Positions 33,450 through 46,869 are shown, counted from the first letter of the stretch. The stretch is DNA of 64,000 nucleotides from Ashinkailepas kermadecensis (GCA_034440615.1 JAOTOM010003935.1:124001-188000); one strand, 5' to 3'. Numbers and translations: made by a program. The notes: generated by a model not told the origin, from the letters alone.

Positions 33450-33985
33450 TATATACCTTTGAGGGGGAACTGCCACCTCAATGTTTGCTTAACCCACCCC
33501 CGCAATTATTTCATCATCTAACATGGGAGCCAATGGAATGTGCCCCCCCAATTCATTTTGGTCTGCCCATTGCCTTCATGTACTTTGCCCCGTCCAATCA
33601 TTTTAAGATCAAGATAAAGATTCAAGATAAAGATTATCAAGATATCAACATTGGTGGGCCGACCCTTGGGTCGAGGTGGGCTCCCACTCACAAATTTCTT
33701 CACTTCGCACCACGACAACTTCTGAATGGAGCGTAATACATCAATAAGGAAAGAACGGTAAGGTTCCTTGATCAATTCTGTATCATGAAAGGCTGATGCA
33801 ATCCTTCTGGGATGGCTGAATCAATTGGAAAAAATGCGAATACGAAATGCATACCCTGAAATCCCATAGGCGCACGGCCTAAAACCGGCCGCGTTTCCGT
33901 GTTTTTACTTACCCTCAGCTGAGTGGGCCGATACGCAAACAGCTGTTGGTTTCCAATCCAGGCGTACATGATTCATGGTCACATT
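33450..33985 (-). repeat. Right arm of inverted duplication upstream of Sbf
   Basis: Reverse complement of 31459-31980. Short open segments survive on the minus strand (for example YAWIGNQQLFAYRPTQLR, 33966-33913, and LIKEPYRSFLIDVLRSI, 33772-33722) with counterparts in the left arm, so a coding sequence was duplicated head-to-head. The protein is not recognised. Confidence 0.78.
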
Positions 33986-33989
33986 ACAT

Positions 33990-35857
33990 GGTTATGAACT
34001 CATCTATGATGTAGATTAGATGGTGCAGTATACTAAAGGAACATTCATTGGGTCAACTATTGTTATTTTATTCCAGAGGAAATAACAAAGGTTAAAATAG
34101 ATGGCAATGAGCGATGTCAGACACCGAAGAAGCAACAATTACTGAACTGACCAAGAAGCAATTAACTATAAATACAATGCAACTCCTTACACGAAAGTTG
34201 CTGCAAATGTGCCAGATATGTGCTAATTGGACAGTAAATTTGTAATGCGGCCAACTTAAATGCTACACTAATCTTTGTTAGGTTCAATTCTTAGTTTTGG
34301 TTGGCGTGTGTCTGCTTTATGACTTTCTTTTTTACAAGCCAGTCTTTTTAGTATTCTTGCTGCGAAATTACAGAATTGTACATGCATGGCGCAGCTATGA
34401 CATGTATTGCGCAGCAACGTACGTTGTTGAAGAATTTGGGCTGTGTGTGGTAAATATTTAATCCTTGGGACATTTTCCTGTTTTATAGGAGGTAGGTGCA
34501 CGCTGGTTTCTTAGATGTCGCTTCGGTTCATATCGTTAGTGGTGAGCTGACGATAGGCATAGGTAGATACCTACCTCGTTTGAGACACTTAGGAAAGTAT
34601 GTGCCTGGATAGACCTACCCAGGTAGGTACCTAGGTAGGCAGGTACCTACTTATTAGATGTATCAAATTATCTCAGGGATGTAAGAATATATCCTGAGTC
34701 AACGGGGCTTGGTGGGTAGGTACCTAAGTAAATTTGCAGTTTAAGGTTATTTCTTATTTCTTTTTGAATGCAGTTTATGACTGCTGAATATGGTGTGACC
34801 ACTCATTTCCTCTGCAAATGCATACTTTTGAGCTGCGAAGCTCACCCCAGAAGAGCTTGGATTTGGGTAATCTAATATATAAATAGCATAACAAGTATTG
34901 TTAGATACCCTAATCAATGCCATATCTTGAGTTCTAAGGAAGCTAGGTACATATATGCCAATCTACCAGAGGTGCAGCATATGGGGGAGGGGGTAGAGGC
35001 CTGGCCCCTGCCTCTTAACAACCAAAAGTACACCAGATGAAACAGGGCATTTTGAGATTTAACATTTAACCACACAAAACTGAAAATGTTCTGCATGTGA
35101 AGCAGGCTGAAATCATTATCTTTCAATATATAGATATTTTGGGGGGCTCACATCCCTAAGAAAATCCTGGCTGTATCACTGCAAGCTACCTATATATGTG
35201 GGTGTGGTAATCTTCAAGTACCACCCCTCATACTTTTTTTTATATCAACAAGGTATGCAAGCCAACATCAGTTGACTGCCAGTCAGCTGTTGGTGATGTC
35301 ACTTGAACATATCAATAAATACCTCTAGCTGGGTGTACTGCACGAACCCAGGACATTAGATTTGGTTAAGTTATCCTGCTTATGCCCCTTAATGAACACC
35401 ACATCAACCCCTTTAAAATATCCTGGTAATGCCACTGGCCTCATCCAGTGAACCAGCTGGAGGTTTTTCTTGGTATGTTTAAGTGGTGTTGCCAACAGCT
35501 GACTGGCAGTCAGCTGATGGTGCTTTAGATACCTTGTTTATGTAAAGAAAGTGTGAGGGATAATATGTGAAGATTACCTATAGGTACACCATCATATTGC
35601 CACAACCAATCTGCAAGACTGCCAAGTATGGCACATTCAATGAAATCTCATCAATGATGGATGAGCAGCTGATGGTGGGTTGGTGGGGCAGGTCAGGTTG
35701 CTGTGCAGCAGGTAGTTAATGGAGCTAGCAGCACTAATTATGTCTGAAAGCCTGAAATAAGTCAACAAATAGGAAAGCCATGGGAAAAACTGATGAACCA
35801 AATGTCAGGTAGGTGCAGTTGATTGGAACCAGAGGGGTACCACACTCTGACATATAC
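33990..35857. other. Intergenic, CpG-poor
   Basis: AT-rich. Contains many GTAGGTACCTAC-like short palindromes at 34555-34735. A CAGCTGACTGGCAGTCAGCT segment at 35502 matches an inverted form at 35269. No gene. Confidence 0.5.
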
Positions 35858-37615
35858 TGGAGGTAAATGGGATTATATTGAGTGAGGATAGTGAGATGGT
35901 TGAGGAATTGAGCAAGCAGTTTAAATCAGTGTTTACATTGGAGGATGTGACAAATCTGCCAACTGTGAACCACAGCCCAGCAACAGGTGATCAGTTACAT
36001 GATGTTGATTTCATTGACAGTGATGATGTTTTGAATTATGTCAGGAAAATAAAGCCAAACAAGGCAGCAGGACCTGATGGAATCTATGCTAGGGTATTGC
36101 GGGAAGCTGAAAAAGAATTGGCAATTCCACTCAGTATAATATTTTGTAGATCAGTTTCACAAATGTAGTTCCTATTTTCAAGAAAGGAGAAAGAGGGAAA
36201 GTTGAAAACTATAGGCCAGTAAGCCTCACATCACTAGTCTGTGAGGTACTTGAATCAATTATCAAGGATAAAATAGTTAGTTTTCTGGAAGGAAACAGAA
36301 TGATTCAGGATACTCAACATGGGTTTAGAAAAGGGTGATCATGTCTCACAAATCTCTTGGACTTTTAATTTTGCTACAGAACAATTTGATAAGGGAAATC
36401 AGGTTGATGTAGCATTTCTTGACTTTAGCAAGGCCTTTGACAAGGTATCTCATAAACGGTTAATGATGCAGCTTCAGGCCCATGGTATTGTGGGTAACAT
36501 CCTAAGATGGATAGGGTTGTGGCTTTCAGATAGACAGCAGAGAGTGATGCTAAATGGTACAAAATCATCATGGCAAAATGTTCTTAGTGGAGTCCCCCAA
36601 GGGTCAGTACTGGGACCACTATTGTTCATTATGTTTGTAAATAACATTGAAAGTGGCCTAAGCAGTAAGGTTTTGAAATTTGCAGATGATTTGAAGGTCT
36701 TTAGGGCAATAACAGGGCACAATGAGCAGGTCTTGCTGCAGAAAGACTTAGACGAGCTTGTGAAGTGGTCCGAAAAATGGCAAATGAAATTTAATTTTGA
36801 TAAGTGCAAAATCATGCATGTAGGTAGGCAGCATATCAAGGCTCCATACTTGATGGGTGGCCAAGTACTATCTGTGACTCAGCAGGAGAAGGACTTAGGT
36901 GTTATTTTTAACACAAAATTGGGGGCATCAGAATAGACCAAAGAAGCCAGGAAGAAGGCACTAAGAATGCTTGGGGCAATAAATAGGAATGTATCATACA
37001 AAAGTGGGGAAGTCATCAGGAAGCTTTATTGTGCATATGTCAGGCCACATCTGGAATATTGTGTCCAAGCTTGGTCCCCTAGTTATGAAAAAGATTGTTG
37101 GCTTTTAGAGAGAGTACAAAAGAGGGCAACAAAAATGGTTAATGGTATGGGCAACCTGGCATATGAGGAAAGATTGAAGAAATTAAATATGTTTTCACTT
37201 AGATATAGAAGGCTGAGAGGGGATCTCATCGAGGTCTTTAAATTTGTTCATGGTCAGGAACAGGGTTATCTCAGGGAACTGTTTGAATTTAACAGAAATG
37301 ATGCAATTAGAGGTTATCAATTCAAAATTAAAGTTAATCACAGCAGGACAAGGTTAAGACAGTCCTTCTTCACCAACAGGGTAGTAGAACACTGGAACCA
37401 GCTGCCAGAAACCATTGTCAGTAGCAACACACTGAACATCTTTAAGAACAGCATAAGCAATCATTATAAGAATAGGGGGCTTGTTTTTCTGTATTCCAGG
37501 GAGAGTTGATCAACACATTTGATGGACAACTGGTTCAGTGTACAGAGTGCAACCAAGAAGGGCCCTTGTGGCTCATAGTTGCACTGATCTTTTATGTCTT
37601 TATATACAACTGAGG
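35858..37615 (+). mobile_element. CR1-like LINE, 5'-truncated copy 1
   Basis: It starts inside ORF2 upstream of the reverse transcriptase and runs to the 3' end. The RT reads NYRPVSLTSL, LDFSKAFDKVSHKRL, GVPQGSVLGPLLF and KFADDLKVF, all normal RT blocks with the FADD catalytic motif. Breaks include a deletion near 36168 that shifts frame, TGA at 36336 (CGA to TGA) and TAG at 36934 (CAG to TAG). It ends ...GATCTTTTATGTCTTTATA. It is very similar to the copy at 42.2-45.4 kb. Confidence 0.88.
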
Positions 37616-40197
37616 GTGCACTCACACATTCTGGAGTGGTGTGCATGTCCATTGGGGTTATGCTTCTGCTGTGGCAACCCACCATGAATCAGCCCCCTCA
37701 GTCTATGCAGTTGTTTGCCTGCCCTGTGTATTTTTGGATGGATTTTCCCAGGCTTGCACACCTTATTGGACCCAGTGCTACACATTGCAGACTGGCCAAT
37801 CCCTTTAGCATCGCATACTTGAAGGCTGGTTCTGAATCCACTGCCAGGTACAGCTGTTACTAGCTTAGTTGCCCATGATAAATCTGATTTAGATGCCTAC
37901 TTTCTACCAACATCAATTCCACTCCATTCACCCAAATTTATATCCTCACTGCAGAATTTATGCTTCAAAAATGCAATTATTGAACCTATATAATGTATCC
38001 ATCTTACTTTTTCAATTCATTCAATGAGAACTACATTGCATCACCAGGTAGCCTATTTGATTGATTAACCACCCTTTGACTAAAAGCTTGTTGGTATTTA
38101 GCTGTCCTACACCTTCACTTGTCTAACTTGAACTGTTGCCTCTATGTTATATCTTAAGTACCACTATGCCACTACCATAAGCACAGAACCTGATGTGGTT
38201 GGTATGGGGGATAGGGTCCTCTCATGCAGAGGGCCTTGCTAGTGTGCTGATTGTACCCTCCCCCAGTCAAGTTGCATTCCTCATTGCTTGAGCATTACTG
38301 GGTGGGTAGAAGAGACTGGAGGTTGGATTTAGCACCCATTGATGTCAATGGCAGTCCCCCACCCAGTGACAGACCCAGGAGATAAGGGAATTTCTGGACT
38401 TAAGGGGGATGGGCAGTACCCCACCTCCACCCCTCACATGCCCTGTTCTGCCACCTATGTCAGGTAAAGATGGTGTTGGTGATCTTTGTCCAAGGTATTG
38501 AAACCCAATACATTTCAAGCTGCTTGCTGCAGCTGAACTTTGTCAAAATACAAATCAAGTTCATCCATTTTGCCTTGACTGGTACTCATTTCCACCCAAA
38601 TTCACCCAAACTAGAATGTGTGTTATCACAAGCAGTGCATTTACCATGATTATTAACAACCAAGAATCTTTGTAAAATACAGATGATGTAATGACACACA
38701 TTTTTCCATAGTTTGTGATGAACAAATGATGTACTTTATATTTTGTAGTTTTGTACCTTGTGCTGTTGTGGGAAATGTCATCTTTATAAATAAAAACACA
38801 AACTGTGTATTCACACCAAATTTTTTGTGAATGTACAGCTTGTGATTTTAGTTCAGTTAGGCAGTTTGATTATTTTAGGCCTCTGTTCTAGTGAGGTTAA
38901 GCTAACAGGCCTGTGATTCTCCACAGAGTTTCTATTCCTATTTTTGAAAATCCATAATGCATTACACCCATCTTCAGGTACTTCAGAACAGTCAAAGGTC
39001 CACCTGAAAATAACACCTGGAGGAACTGCTGAAACTTGAGCACACCCAGTGCAAATCCAATCATATATTTCATCACATTCTACATCATATTTTTCTTATT
39101 TTCTGTGACTGGTTTTCTGGAGTTTCTGTAGGAATTGGTGCATAATTGTGGAACCATGCTGTTTGTTTGTTAATTAGAGCTTAGGGCTGCATTGACTGTA
39201 GTGGTCATGCAGTGCCCAGAACCATGCTGTGAATAGGGGGTAGTAAGGAAGTTAGTTGTGGCTTACCATATGTGCTATAATGTCATGATCATGTGATGTG
39301 TCAATTATATGATGTACTCTTGTTGAACATTTTGTTAGATGAGAGGATTCTTCTGTTATGAAGAGTGACAATGCATTGTTTATCAGCATTGTGAACAGCA
39401 ATATAGGCAGATGATGTATTCTGATGGGTGAGCACATGGCAATTCATGTGAAGTATGATTTAATTCACTGTAACCCAGAATGCTGTACAAAATCAGATGC
39501 AGGTAGTTATGTATCTTTGTAGAGCATGATGGCTAGATATGATGACCACAGATCACATTGGGAAACGAGCATGGCACATTATGATGGGATATTGATAATG
39601 TTGTTTTATTGACATACTGATGCAGACATATGCACATGTAATTTGTAACTACAGTCAAAAATCAGTCAGTATTGTGATGTTTATGAACATGACTTACACA
39701 TGACCTGGGGGTATTGTGTGAGATGTGTGCATTAGTGTTCCTGGTTTTATTCTCCTGCCCATTAATATCTTGGAGAACGAGATGAAATTTTTGTTGTTAT
39801 TTTCATCTTGCAATGCTCAGTTTAATTATAAACAGTTCATGGTGGGAGGGCAGAAATGCACAGCTGGACAGGCCAATCTCGCTCCTGCCTCTCCCCTGCA
39901 CAAACAACCCTCCTCCACTATGTGTGCTCAATTAGAGTGACCAAAATTGCCAACAAATGGTGTATGACCCATCTGTATTCAATGTACTATGTACTATGAT
40001 GTATTCCTCACAGTGCAATACCACAGGCCAGGCCACTAGGAAACTAACCTTTCAACAGTACGTGCTCAGTCTTTTTCCACAGTGGCTGTCAATTGAAATA
40101 GCATGCTACCTCATGTGTGCACTTCTATATTACCCATGTCTACATATTGTACATCATGTCTACATATTGTACATAAGTTGAGGGAGGGACGTCGCCC
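37616..40197. other. Intergenic, CpG-poor
   Basis: AT-rich and almost without CpG, apart from the LINE-tail insertion at 39163. No gene recognised. Confidence 0.55.
39163..39218 (-). mobile_element. 56-bp LINE 3'-tail insertion, CpG-decayed
   Basis: Flanked by the 12-bp duplication GAACCATGCTGT (39151-39162 and 39219-39230). Compared with intact tails, CpG sites read TG (for example GACTG preceded by ATT instead of ATC, and AGTGCCC instead of AGCGCCC). Confidence 0.88.
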
Positions 40198-40940
40198 CTA
40201 ATCTCGCAGCTTAGGAGCAGCTGACCCTGTGCTGCCCTCAACGGTTCTCACATCCCTGGTGAGACAGTCAATGAAGGATGTCAGAGATGCGCACGTCGAC
40301 GCACTCGGTTTGGCACCCATTGCTTCCACCTCATCAACAAGAGCATCAGGCTTATTCTTATGGACATATTCGTTAGTACAATCACAGAGGTTGTCTACCG
40401 CGAAGACACTGAATGCAGATCCACTGATGTGAATGTGTATCGTCGTGGGTACTGGAGCAAATGACCGTGGCGGTAGTGTTTGAGGAGGTGCAAAGTGAAC
40501 TCTGCACCAAGTGGGGAGCATCATGAAGGACAGCATTTTCTCGTGCAGTGAAAGGCCATGAAATTCTAGGTCTTGTTTGGCAGCTTCCCAGACCACACCT
40601 TTCCTTTTTCTATTTGTCCATTACTGTCTCGATTTTGCGCCGTACTTCGATGTCAGAAGGTCAATGGATCAATGGGTGTTGAAGACTGCCAATGGCACGT
40701 TTCAGCTCCTGTGCCAAGGAGGAACGGTGTCGGTTGGTGTGTGTGTGCGCAGTCATGCCGTATTTGGCGATCAGCTGGCGCAGACATTTGATGACATTTG
40801 ACATTTGGTGACATTTCATGGCATTTGATGACAACTGTAGATGCTAAATCCGCGCAGGGGCAGGCGAAGGGAAAGCTCGTCCGAGGCGTCAGTGTCAACG
40901 ATAATAGGTGTTCCATCTTCGAAACAGGACATAATACCAT
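40198..40940 (-). pseudogene. Unrecognised decayed coding region
   Basis: A minus-strand frame of 132 codons (40596-40198) includes FAVDNLCDCTNEYVHKNKPD and ASLTSFIDCLTRDVRTVEG. Upstream, in other frames, coding-like text continues (ELKRAIGSLQHPLIH near 40700; RLVDGIMSCFEDGTPIIVDT then DASDELSLRLPLRGF near 40950-40850), broken by stops. The CpG content rises abruptly here relative to 34-40 kb. It could be a transposon ORF or a processed relic. No family recognised. Confidence 0.4.
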
Positions 40941-42227
40941 CCACCAGACGTGTCTTTACCTGCATGAATGCATTCATGACAGGCTTTTCAATATAATTAT
41001 ATATGCCTCTACGAACGGCTGGTTTTTCTCAGAACGCTTGCAGTGAATAATAGGGAAGTATCCCCGGGACCCTGCTCAGTGCGACTATATCCCTTGAGGT
41101 GACCGAGTACATTGCGGATTGGGCAGGAAGCTCCACCGCCAATTGTGTAGCCTCAAGACGTGTGTTGACGTCTCGTGGCCCGTCATTTGTTGACGTTTGT
41201 TATCTGGTTGTACTTTCTGGTTCAGTTACATAACTCCCTCAATATTTATATGCACACGTCAGCACGTCCACATGCAGCCGTGCTGTCCAGATGCAACACA
41301 GTTAGCTGCTCTTCTTCAATGATGGAGCCCAGAAGCTCGCTACTACGTTGAGCACCCAAATAGTATTTTGGATATCCTTATAGCTTCCCACGTACCTCGA
41401 ATTCCGTGCACGCTGTACAGTTTCTCTTGTGGGCACAGGCCACAGAGCCTCCTAAATGTTATAGGTCATAGGCGCAAGATGACCAACGTACTCGCTGCAC
41501 CCAAAAACTGAAATAATATAGTGCATAAATGTATTTGCATGACGTGCAATGAGATGAATTAACCTGACATTGCTTTTCAAGGAAAGGTGTGCTTTGCATA
41601 AACATTTATGTTATTAACAGACTTGACCACAGGCCATTTCCATGCATGATTGGAGGATTGCAGTCACAGTTGGTGTGGAAGATGGCGTTTTGAAAGCCAC
41701 TTTTCGAGTCAGTGCCCATAGACCCCATGTCAAATACATCTGTGTGGCACTGGTCAGTAGCCATAGCTCCTCCATGGCACTCTCCACCCATATTCCACGA
41801 TTGTTAATCACTGGTGAAAATGATATGTCATCGATATGGTGTTAATCAATCTTGAAAATGATTTGTCGTCAAGTTTAAGTGTGATAATATGGTCAATTGA
41901 TACATAAACCATATCTTTTCTTGTATGTGAGAACCATAATAATGTATTTGATGTTGTTTGTTATCACGATTCTGGCATGTTTAAATTTACTTTGTGAAGA
42001 GTGCAAAATAGCCGAGTAGTCTGCACTCCTTAAAGTACTAAAGCACCAACAGAGTTTCTGTAGCGTAACATGCATGCTGTATATGCTAACATGCATGTTG
42101 CATATGTTGCATATTAGCATGAATAAAAACAAATAACAAGTACTGTACCACAAGATATGAAGGATCTACATTAATCATACTTATTCTGATTTGCTCTGCC
42201 GTTCATACGACTCTGCCGTTCATGGGA
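40941..42227. other. Intergenic, no feature
   Basis: CpG content is moderate. Minus-strand open text continues weakly from the relic at 40.2-40.9 kb, but nothing is recognised. Confidence 0.45.
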
Positions 42228-45200
42228 CCTCTATCAGAGGGATGGCCTGCACTTCTCCGAGAAGGAGGTGCAAGAGTTAAGCAAAGTATATGAACATGTC
42301 CTTCAGGGAAACTGGATAATGGGGTGGAGAGGGAAGTAGTGGCATTGCCATCTCAGGGATATGCCAATGGGGACAGCATAGGCAATAGAACCTCACAGTC
42401 ATCAAATAGGGATAGCAGTAGATCAAGGGGGCAGAGTGGTAGCTCATCCAGAGATGATAGAGCTACTCAACATGAAAAAGCCAAAGAGGGTTATGGAACT
42501 TTTGTTAAGTGTATGATGCTAAATGCTCAGAGCATTCGATCCACATTTGATGAGTTCAAGTGTTATGTTGCTGAGGAGAAACCAGATTTTGTTTGCATTA
42601 CTGAGGCATGGGTCAGTGAGGGATATTTTGGGGATAACTTGCAGGACTATGAGATCCAGGGATACAATATGTTTTCATGCAATAGGGGTCCAGCAGTGAA
42701 AGGGGGTAGTGTAATGCTCTATGTGAATAGCTTATACAGTTCTCAAAAAGTAGCTGATAGGGTAAAAAATGTGTCCGTGGAGTCCATTTGGCTTGATGTT
42801 GCTGTGGGAAAAGGCAATAGCAATAAACTGCGGATAGGAGCTTAGTATCGATCAGGAATCTTGCCACATTCTCAGCAACTGGAGCTCGATAAGGTGATTT
42901 GTGAGGAAATCAGTAGAAACTTTAAGAGGAAATGCCTTATTCTTGGTGACTTTAATCTAAAAGGATATGAAAATGTTCGTGTTGGCTCCCCATCACGTAA
43001 ACTGTTTAGGAAATGCCTTGAAGAGGACTTGTTCTTACACCAGTTTGTAACGGAACCAACCAGGCAGTGCTCATTCCTGGACCTTGTCTTCTCAGATTTA
43101 AGTGATTTAGTTCAAGACTTGACTGTAGGAGAAACTCTGGGAAGAAGTGACCATAACATAGTGAGATTCAAGGCACAAATAGCAGGGACAATCAAGGATA
43201 ATTTGGAAAAGATTCCAAATTTTAACAGGGCAGACTTTGACTGCATGAGAGAGGCTTTAAGTGCCATAAAATGGGAAGACGAATTCTTTGATTTAAATGC
43301 CTGTGAAATGTGGGAAAAGTTCAAATCTTACTTGAGGGAAATTCAGATTAGACATGTCCCCCAAAAGCAAAGGTGCAAAAGAATGGTAGGAAAGCCAGCA
43401 TGGCTTACACCAGATTTGAGGAAAGCAATTAAGGCTAAGAAAGATGCATTTAAGGAAGCTTCAAATATCGTAAATCTAAGGTCGTATCAAAAAGCTAGAG
43501 ATGCTGTGAAGCAGAAAACCAGAGCAGCAAAGCGAGCAAAAGAATTGGATTTGTCTAGGAACTGTAATGGGGACAGTAAAAAGTTCTTTAGTTTCTACAA
43601 GCTAAGTAAAGTTTCAAGCACAATTGGTCCACTGGAAGTAAATGGGACTATATTGAATGAGGATGGTGAGATGGTTGAGGAGCTGAGCAAGCAGTTTAAA
43701 TCAGTGTTTACGGTGGAGGATGTGACTAATCTGCCAACCGTGAACCACAGTTCAGTGACAGGTGATCAGATACACGATGTTGATTTCATTGATAGTGATG
43801 TTGTTTTCAATTATATCAGAAAAATAAAGCCAAACAAGGCAGCAGGACCTGATGGAATTTATGCTGGGGTATTGCGGGAAGCTGAAAAGGAACTGGCAAT
43901 TCTGTAGATCAGTTTCACAAAATGAAATTCCAACTGATCGGAAAAGGGCAAATGTAGTTCCTATTTTCAAGAAAGGAGAAAGAGGGAAAGTTGAAAACTA
44001 TAGGCCAGTAAGCCTCACATCCCTAGTCTGCAAGGTACTCGAATCAATTATCAAGGATATAATAGTTAGTTTTCTGGAAGGAAACAGATTGATTCAAGAT
44101 ACTCAACATGGGTTTAGAAAAGGGCGATCGTGTCTCACAAATCTCTTGGACTTTTTGAATTTTGCTACAGAACAATTTGATCAGGGAAATCAGGTTGATG
44201 TAGCATATCTTGACTTTAGTAAGGCCTTTGACAAGGTACCCCATAAAAGGTTAATGATGCAGCATCAGGTCCATGGTATTGCAGGTAGCATCCTAAAATG
44301 GATAGAGTTGTGGCTTTCAGATAGACAGCAGAGAGTGATGCTAAATGGTACAAAGTCATCATGGAAAAAGGTTCTTAGTGGAGTCCCCCAGGGGTCGGTA
44401 CTGGGGCCACTATTGTTCATTATATACGTGAATAGCATTGAATGTGGCCTAAGCAGTAAGGTTAGGAAATTTGCAGATGATTTGAAGGTCTTTAGGGCAA
44501 TAACAGGGCGCAATGAGCAGGTTTTGCTGCAGAAAGACTTAGACGAGCTTGTGAAGTGGTCAGAAAAAATGGCAAATGAAGTTTAATTTTTATAAGTGCA
44601 AAGTCATGCATGTAGGTAGGCAGCATATGAAGGCTCCATACTTGATGGGTGGCCAAGTACTATCTGTGACTCAGCAGGAGAAGGACTTAGGTGTTATTTT
44701 GAACACAAAATTGGGGGCATCAGAACAGACCAAAGAAGCCAGGAAGAAGGCACTAAGAATGCTTGGGGCAATACAGAGGAACGTGTCATACAAAAGTGAG
44801 GAGGTCATCAGGAAGCTTTACTGTGCATATGTCAGGCCACATTTGGAATACTGTGTCCAAGCTTGGTCCCCTAGTTATGAGAAAGATTGTTGGCTTTTAG
44901 AGAGAGTACAAAAGAGGGCAACAAAAATGGTTAATGGTATAGGCAACCTGGCATATGAGGAAAGATTGAAGAAATTGAATATGTTTTCACTTAGATATAG
45001 AAGGCTGAGAGGAGATCTCATCGAGGTTTTTAAATTTGCTCATGGTCAGGAACAGGGATATATCAGGGAAATGTTTGAATTTAACAGAAATGATGCAATT
45101 AGAGGTCATCAATTCAAAATTAAAGTTAATCACATTAGGACAAGGTTAAGACAGTCTTTCTTCACCAACAGGGTAGTAGAACACTGGAACCAGGTGCCAG

Positions 45201-45412
45201 GAACCATTGTCAGTAGCAACACACTGAACATCTTTAAAAACGGCATAGACAATCATTATAAGAATAGGGGGCTTGTTTTTCTGTATTCCAGGGAGGGTTG
45301 ATCGACAGATTTGGTGGGCAACTGGTTCAGTGTCCAAAGTGCAACCAAGAAGGGCCCTTGTGGCTCATAGTTGCACTGATCTTTTATGTCTTTATGTCTT
45401 TATGACTCGTTG
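42228..45412 (+). mobile_element. CR1-like LINE, longer copy 2
   Basis: It begins with the end of ORF1 (RDGLHFSEKEVQELSKVYEH, the Asp-His block of the esterase-like domain seen in CR1 ORF1). ORF2 follows: an APE-type endonuclease (MMLNAQSIRS; CLILGDFNLKGYE at about 42933-42971; GRSDHNIV), then RT (KAFDKVPHKRL, GVPQGSVLGPLLF, KFADDLKVF) and the C-terminal region. Disabling changes are TAG at 42843-42845, a deletion near 43907, and one extra A in the A-run near 44565. It ends in the octamer tail (TTTATGTC)n at about 45384-45410, like CR1 elements. Confidence 0.9.
42324..45301 (+). pseudogene. CR1-like LINE ORF2 (endonuclease and reverse transcriptase), broken
   Basis: Three open segments, 42324-43907 (interrupted once by TAG at 42843), 43852-44586 and 44576-45301, are collinear pieces of one ORF2. 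Domain order is endonuclease (GDFN and SDH catalytic blocks), linker (VVEELSKQFKSVF-type), RT fingers and palm (NYRPVSL, DFSKAFDKV, FADD), thumb, and a C-terminal region (YVRPHLEYCVQAWSPSYEKD). The protein would copy LINE RNA at a nicked target; this copy cannot. Confidence 0.85.
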
Positions 45413-46800
45413 GTTGGCATGCTGTCTTGGTGTTTTAAGAGCTTCCTTTCTGGTGTTCCTCAGTTAATGCAAGCTTTTTGTGGTTCGCTTATAGGCTGTT
45501 TGACTGGAAGGTAGCGTGATCACTCGGACCTGTGGCATCGGTGTGCTGTTGTTTTTAGCTTTTTTGGTACATGTATTATATTCTGGGTCTATGCCTCCCA
45601 CACTTCGCATTTGATACCTGATGAACCTGTTTGTTCTGATCTAACTTTTTCATGGGCTAATTTATATGACAACTAGAACTCCTGTGTACATATCACTGTA
45701 TGCCTTGAAACCGAGTTTCTATTTGCATCGAGCTTCACAAGAAAGCGTCAGCCAGCTGCAGTTGGAAGCACAGCAGGGCATGACGTAATTTGATCCTCAA
45801 CTTGTAGAAAGAAGGAATTAGTTGACGGTCCGATGGGCACGAAGTAATTTGATCCTCAGGGTGTAGGCAGAAGGTGTAAGCTGACAGCTGGTGGGAGCTG
45901 CTGGTATGTGACATCTGAATCCTCAATGACTTTAATGTCGGCTTCTGACACTCTTATTTGATGTAGGGTAGAAGCTTGACTCTGTGTCTTACTCATGCAT
46001 GCATAGAGAATCCTCCACCGAGAGGTTTTCCTCAGTTGTGCTTCTCCCAGGTGGCACATTCATCTCCTTCCTCATATTCGATAGTTGCTTTTCACTTCGC
46101 CTTTGAGATGCCTGGTTATCGGCAATGGCACCAGCGTCGGTGTGGATTGATGCGGTCGTATTCCCACTTGGGATGTTTGATAACACAAAGTCAGCGTCCT
46201 GCGGATGATGCTACATGGTCGAAGCCCGGCGTTTGTGTTGTCTTGTTTCGTCATCCTTCATCCCGGATAGTTTAAGAAATGATAAATTGTGATGTTTTAT
46301 GGATACAAATTGAATGGCTGTTGAAAACTGGTCTGTTTCGCTGTTGTATGAATGTGCGAGGTGACGACTAATCAGGCGCATGAAAAAAAAGAAAAAGTAA
46401 ATTACTCCTCAGAAGGAAAAGTTATTTTAAAAGTACCGTAGCACTTAAGCAGTGTTCAAAGCTGCCCAGTACCTAAAAAAGCTCTGTTTCGCGGTTCTAC
46501 TCCTTCCCATCAATGGGAAGCTGGTACCAATGAAAGTCCAATGACTCCTGCCCTAACTGAGGGGAATATATACCACTTACAGTGCTGAAAAACACATGAT
46601 ATTAATTCTTATCCCAAAACCACGAAGTCAGAAATAAATAGGTAATGTATGATGTGTGACAGCATGGAAGGTACATGGTTTGAAGTGGTTCCCCATATGC
46701 ATACCTCTCCATATGCATAAATTTGATTAAAACCTGCATGATGAATTATTGAATGTCCTTTCGGCTGTAGTTTTTTAAGCACCTTGGCAATCGTTGTCAC
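45413..46800. other. Intergenic, unrecognised
   Basis: A minus-strand frame (46186-45989) reads ADNQASQRRSEKQLSNMRKE, charged and low-complexity, with no homology recognised. GTAATTTGATCCTCA recurs at 45785 and 45844. Confidence 0.45.
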
Positions 46801-46814
46801 ACACCTATGATTTC

Positions 46815-46869
46815 TGAGCGCTAAATGACCAATGCAGTCGATGCGCCCTAAAGCCCCAATAACTAACTA
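46815..46869 (+). mobile_element. 55-bp insertion made only of the LINE 3' tail
   Basis: The insert (TGAGCGCTAAATGACCAATG ... GTCGATGCGCCCTAAAGCC ... CCAATAACTAACTA) is flanked by a perfect 14-bp duplication ACACCTATGATTTC (46801-46814 and 46870-46883). It is the LINE terminal hairpin and tail with no upstream element sequence. Confidence 0.9.
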
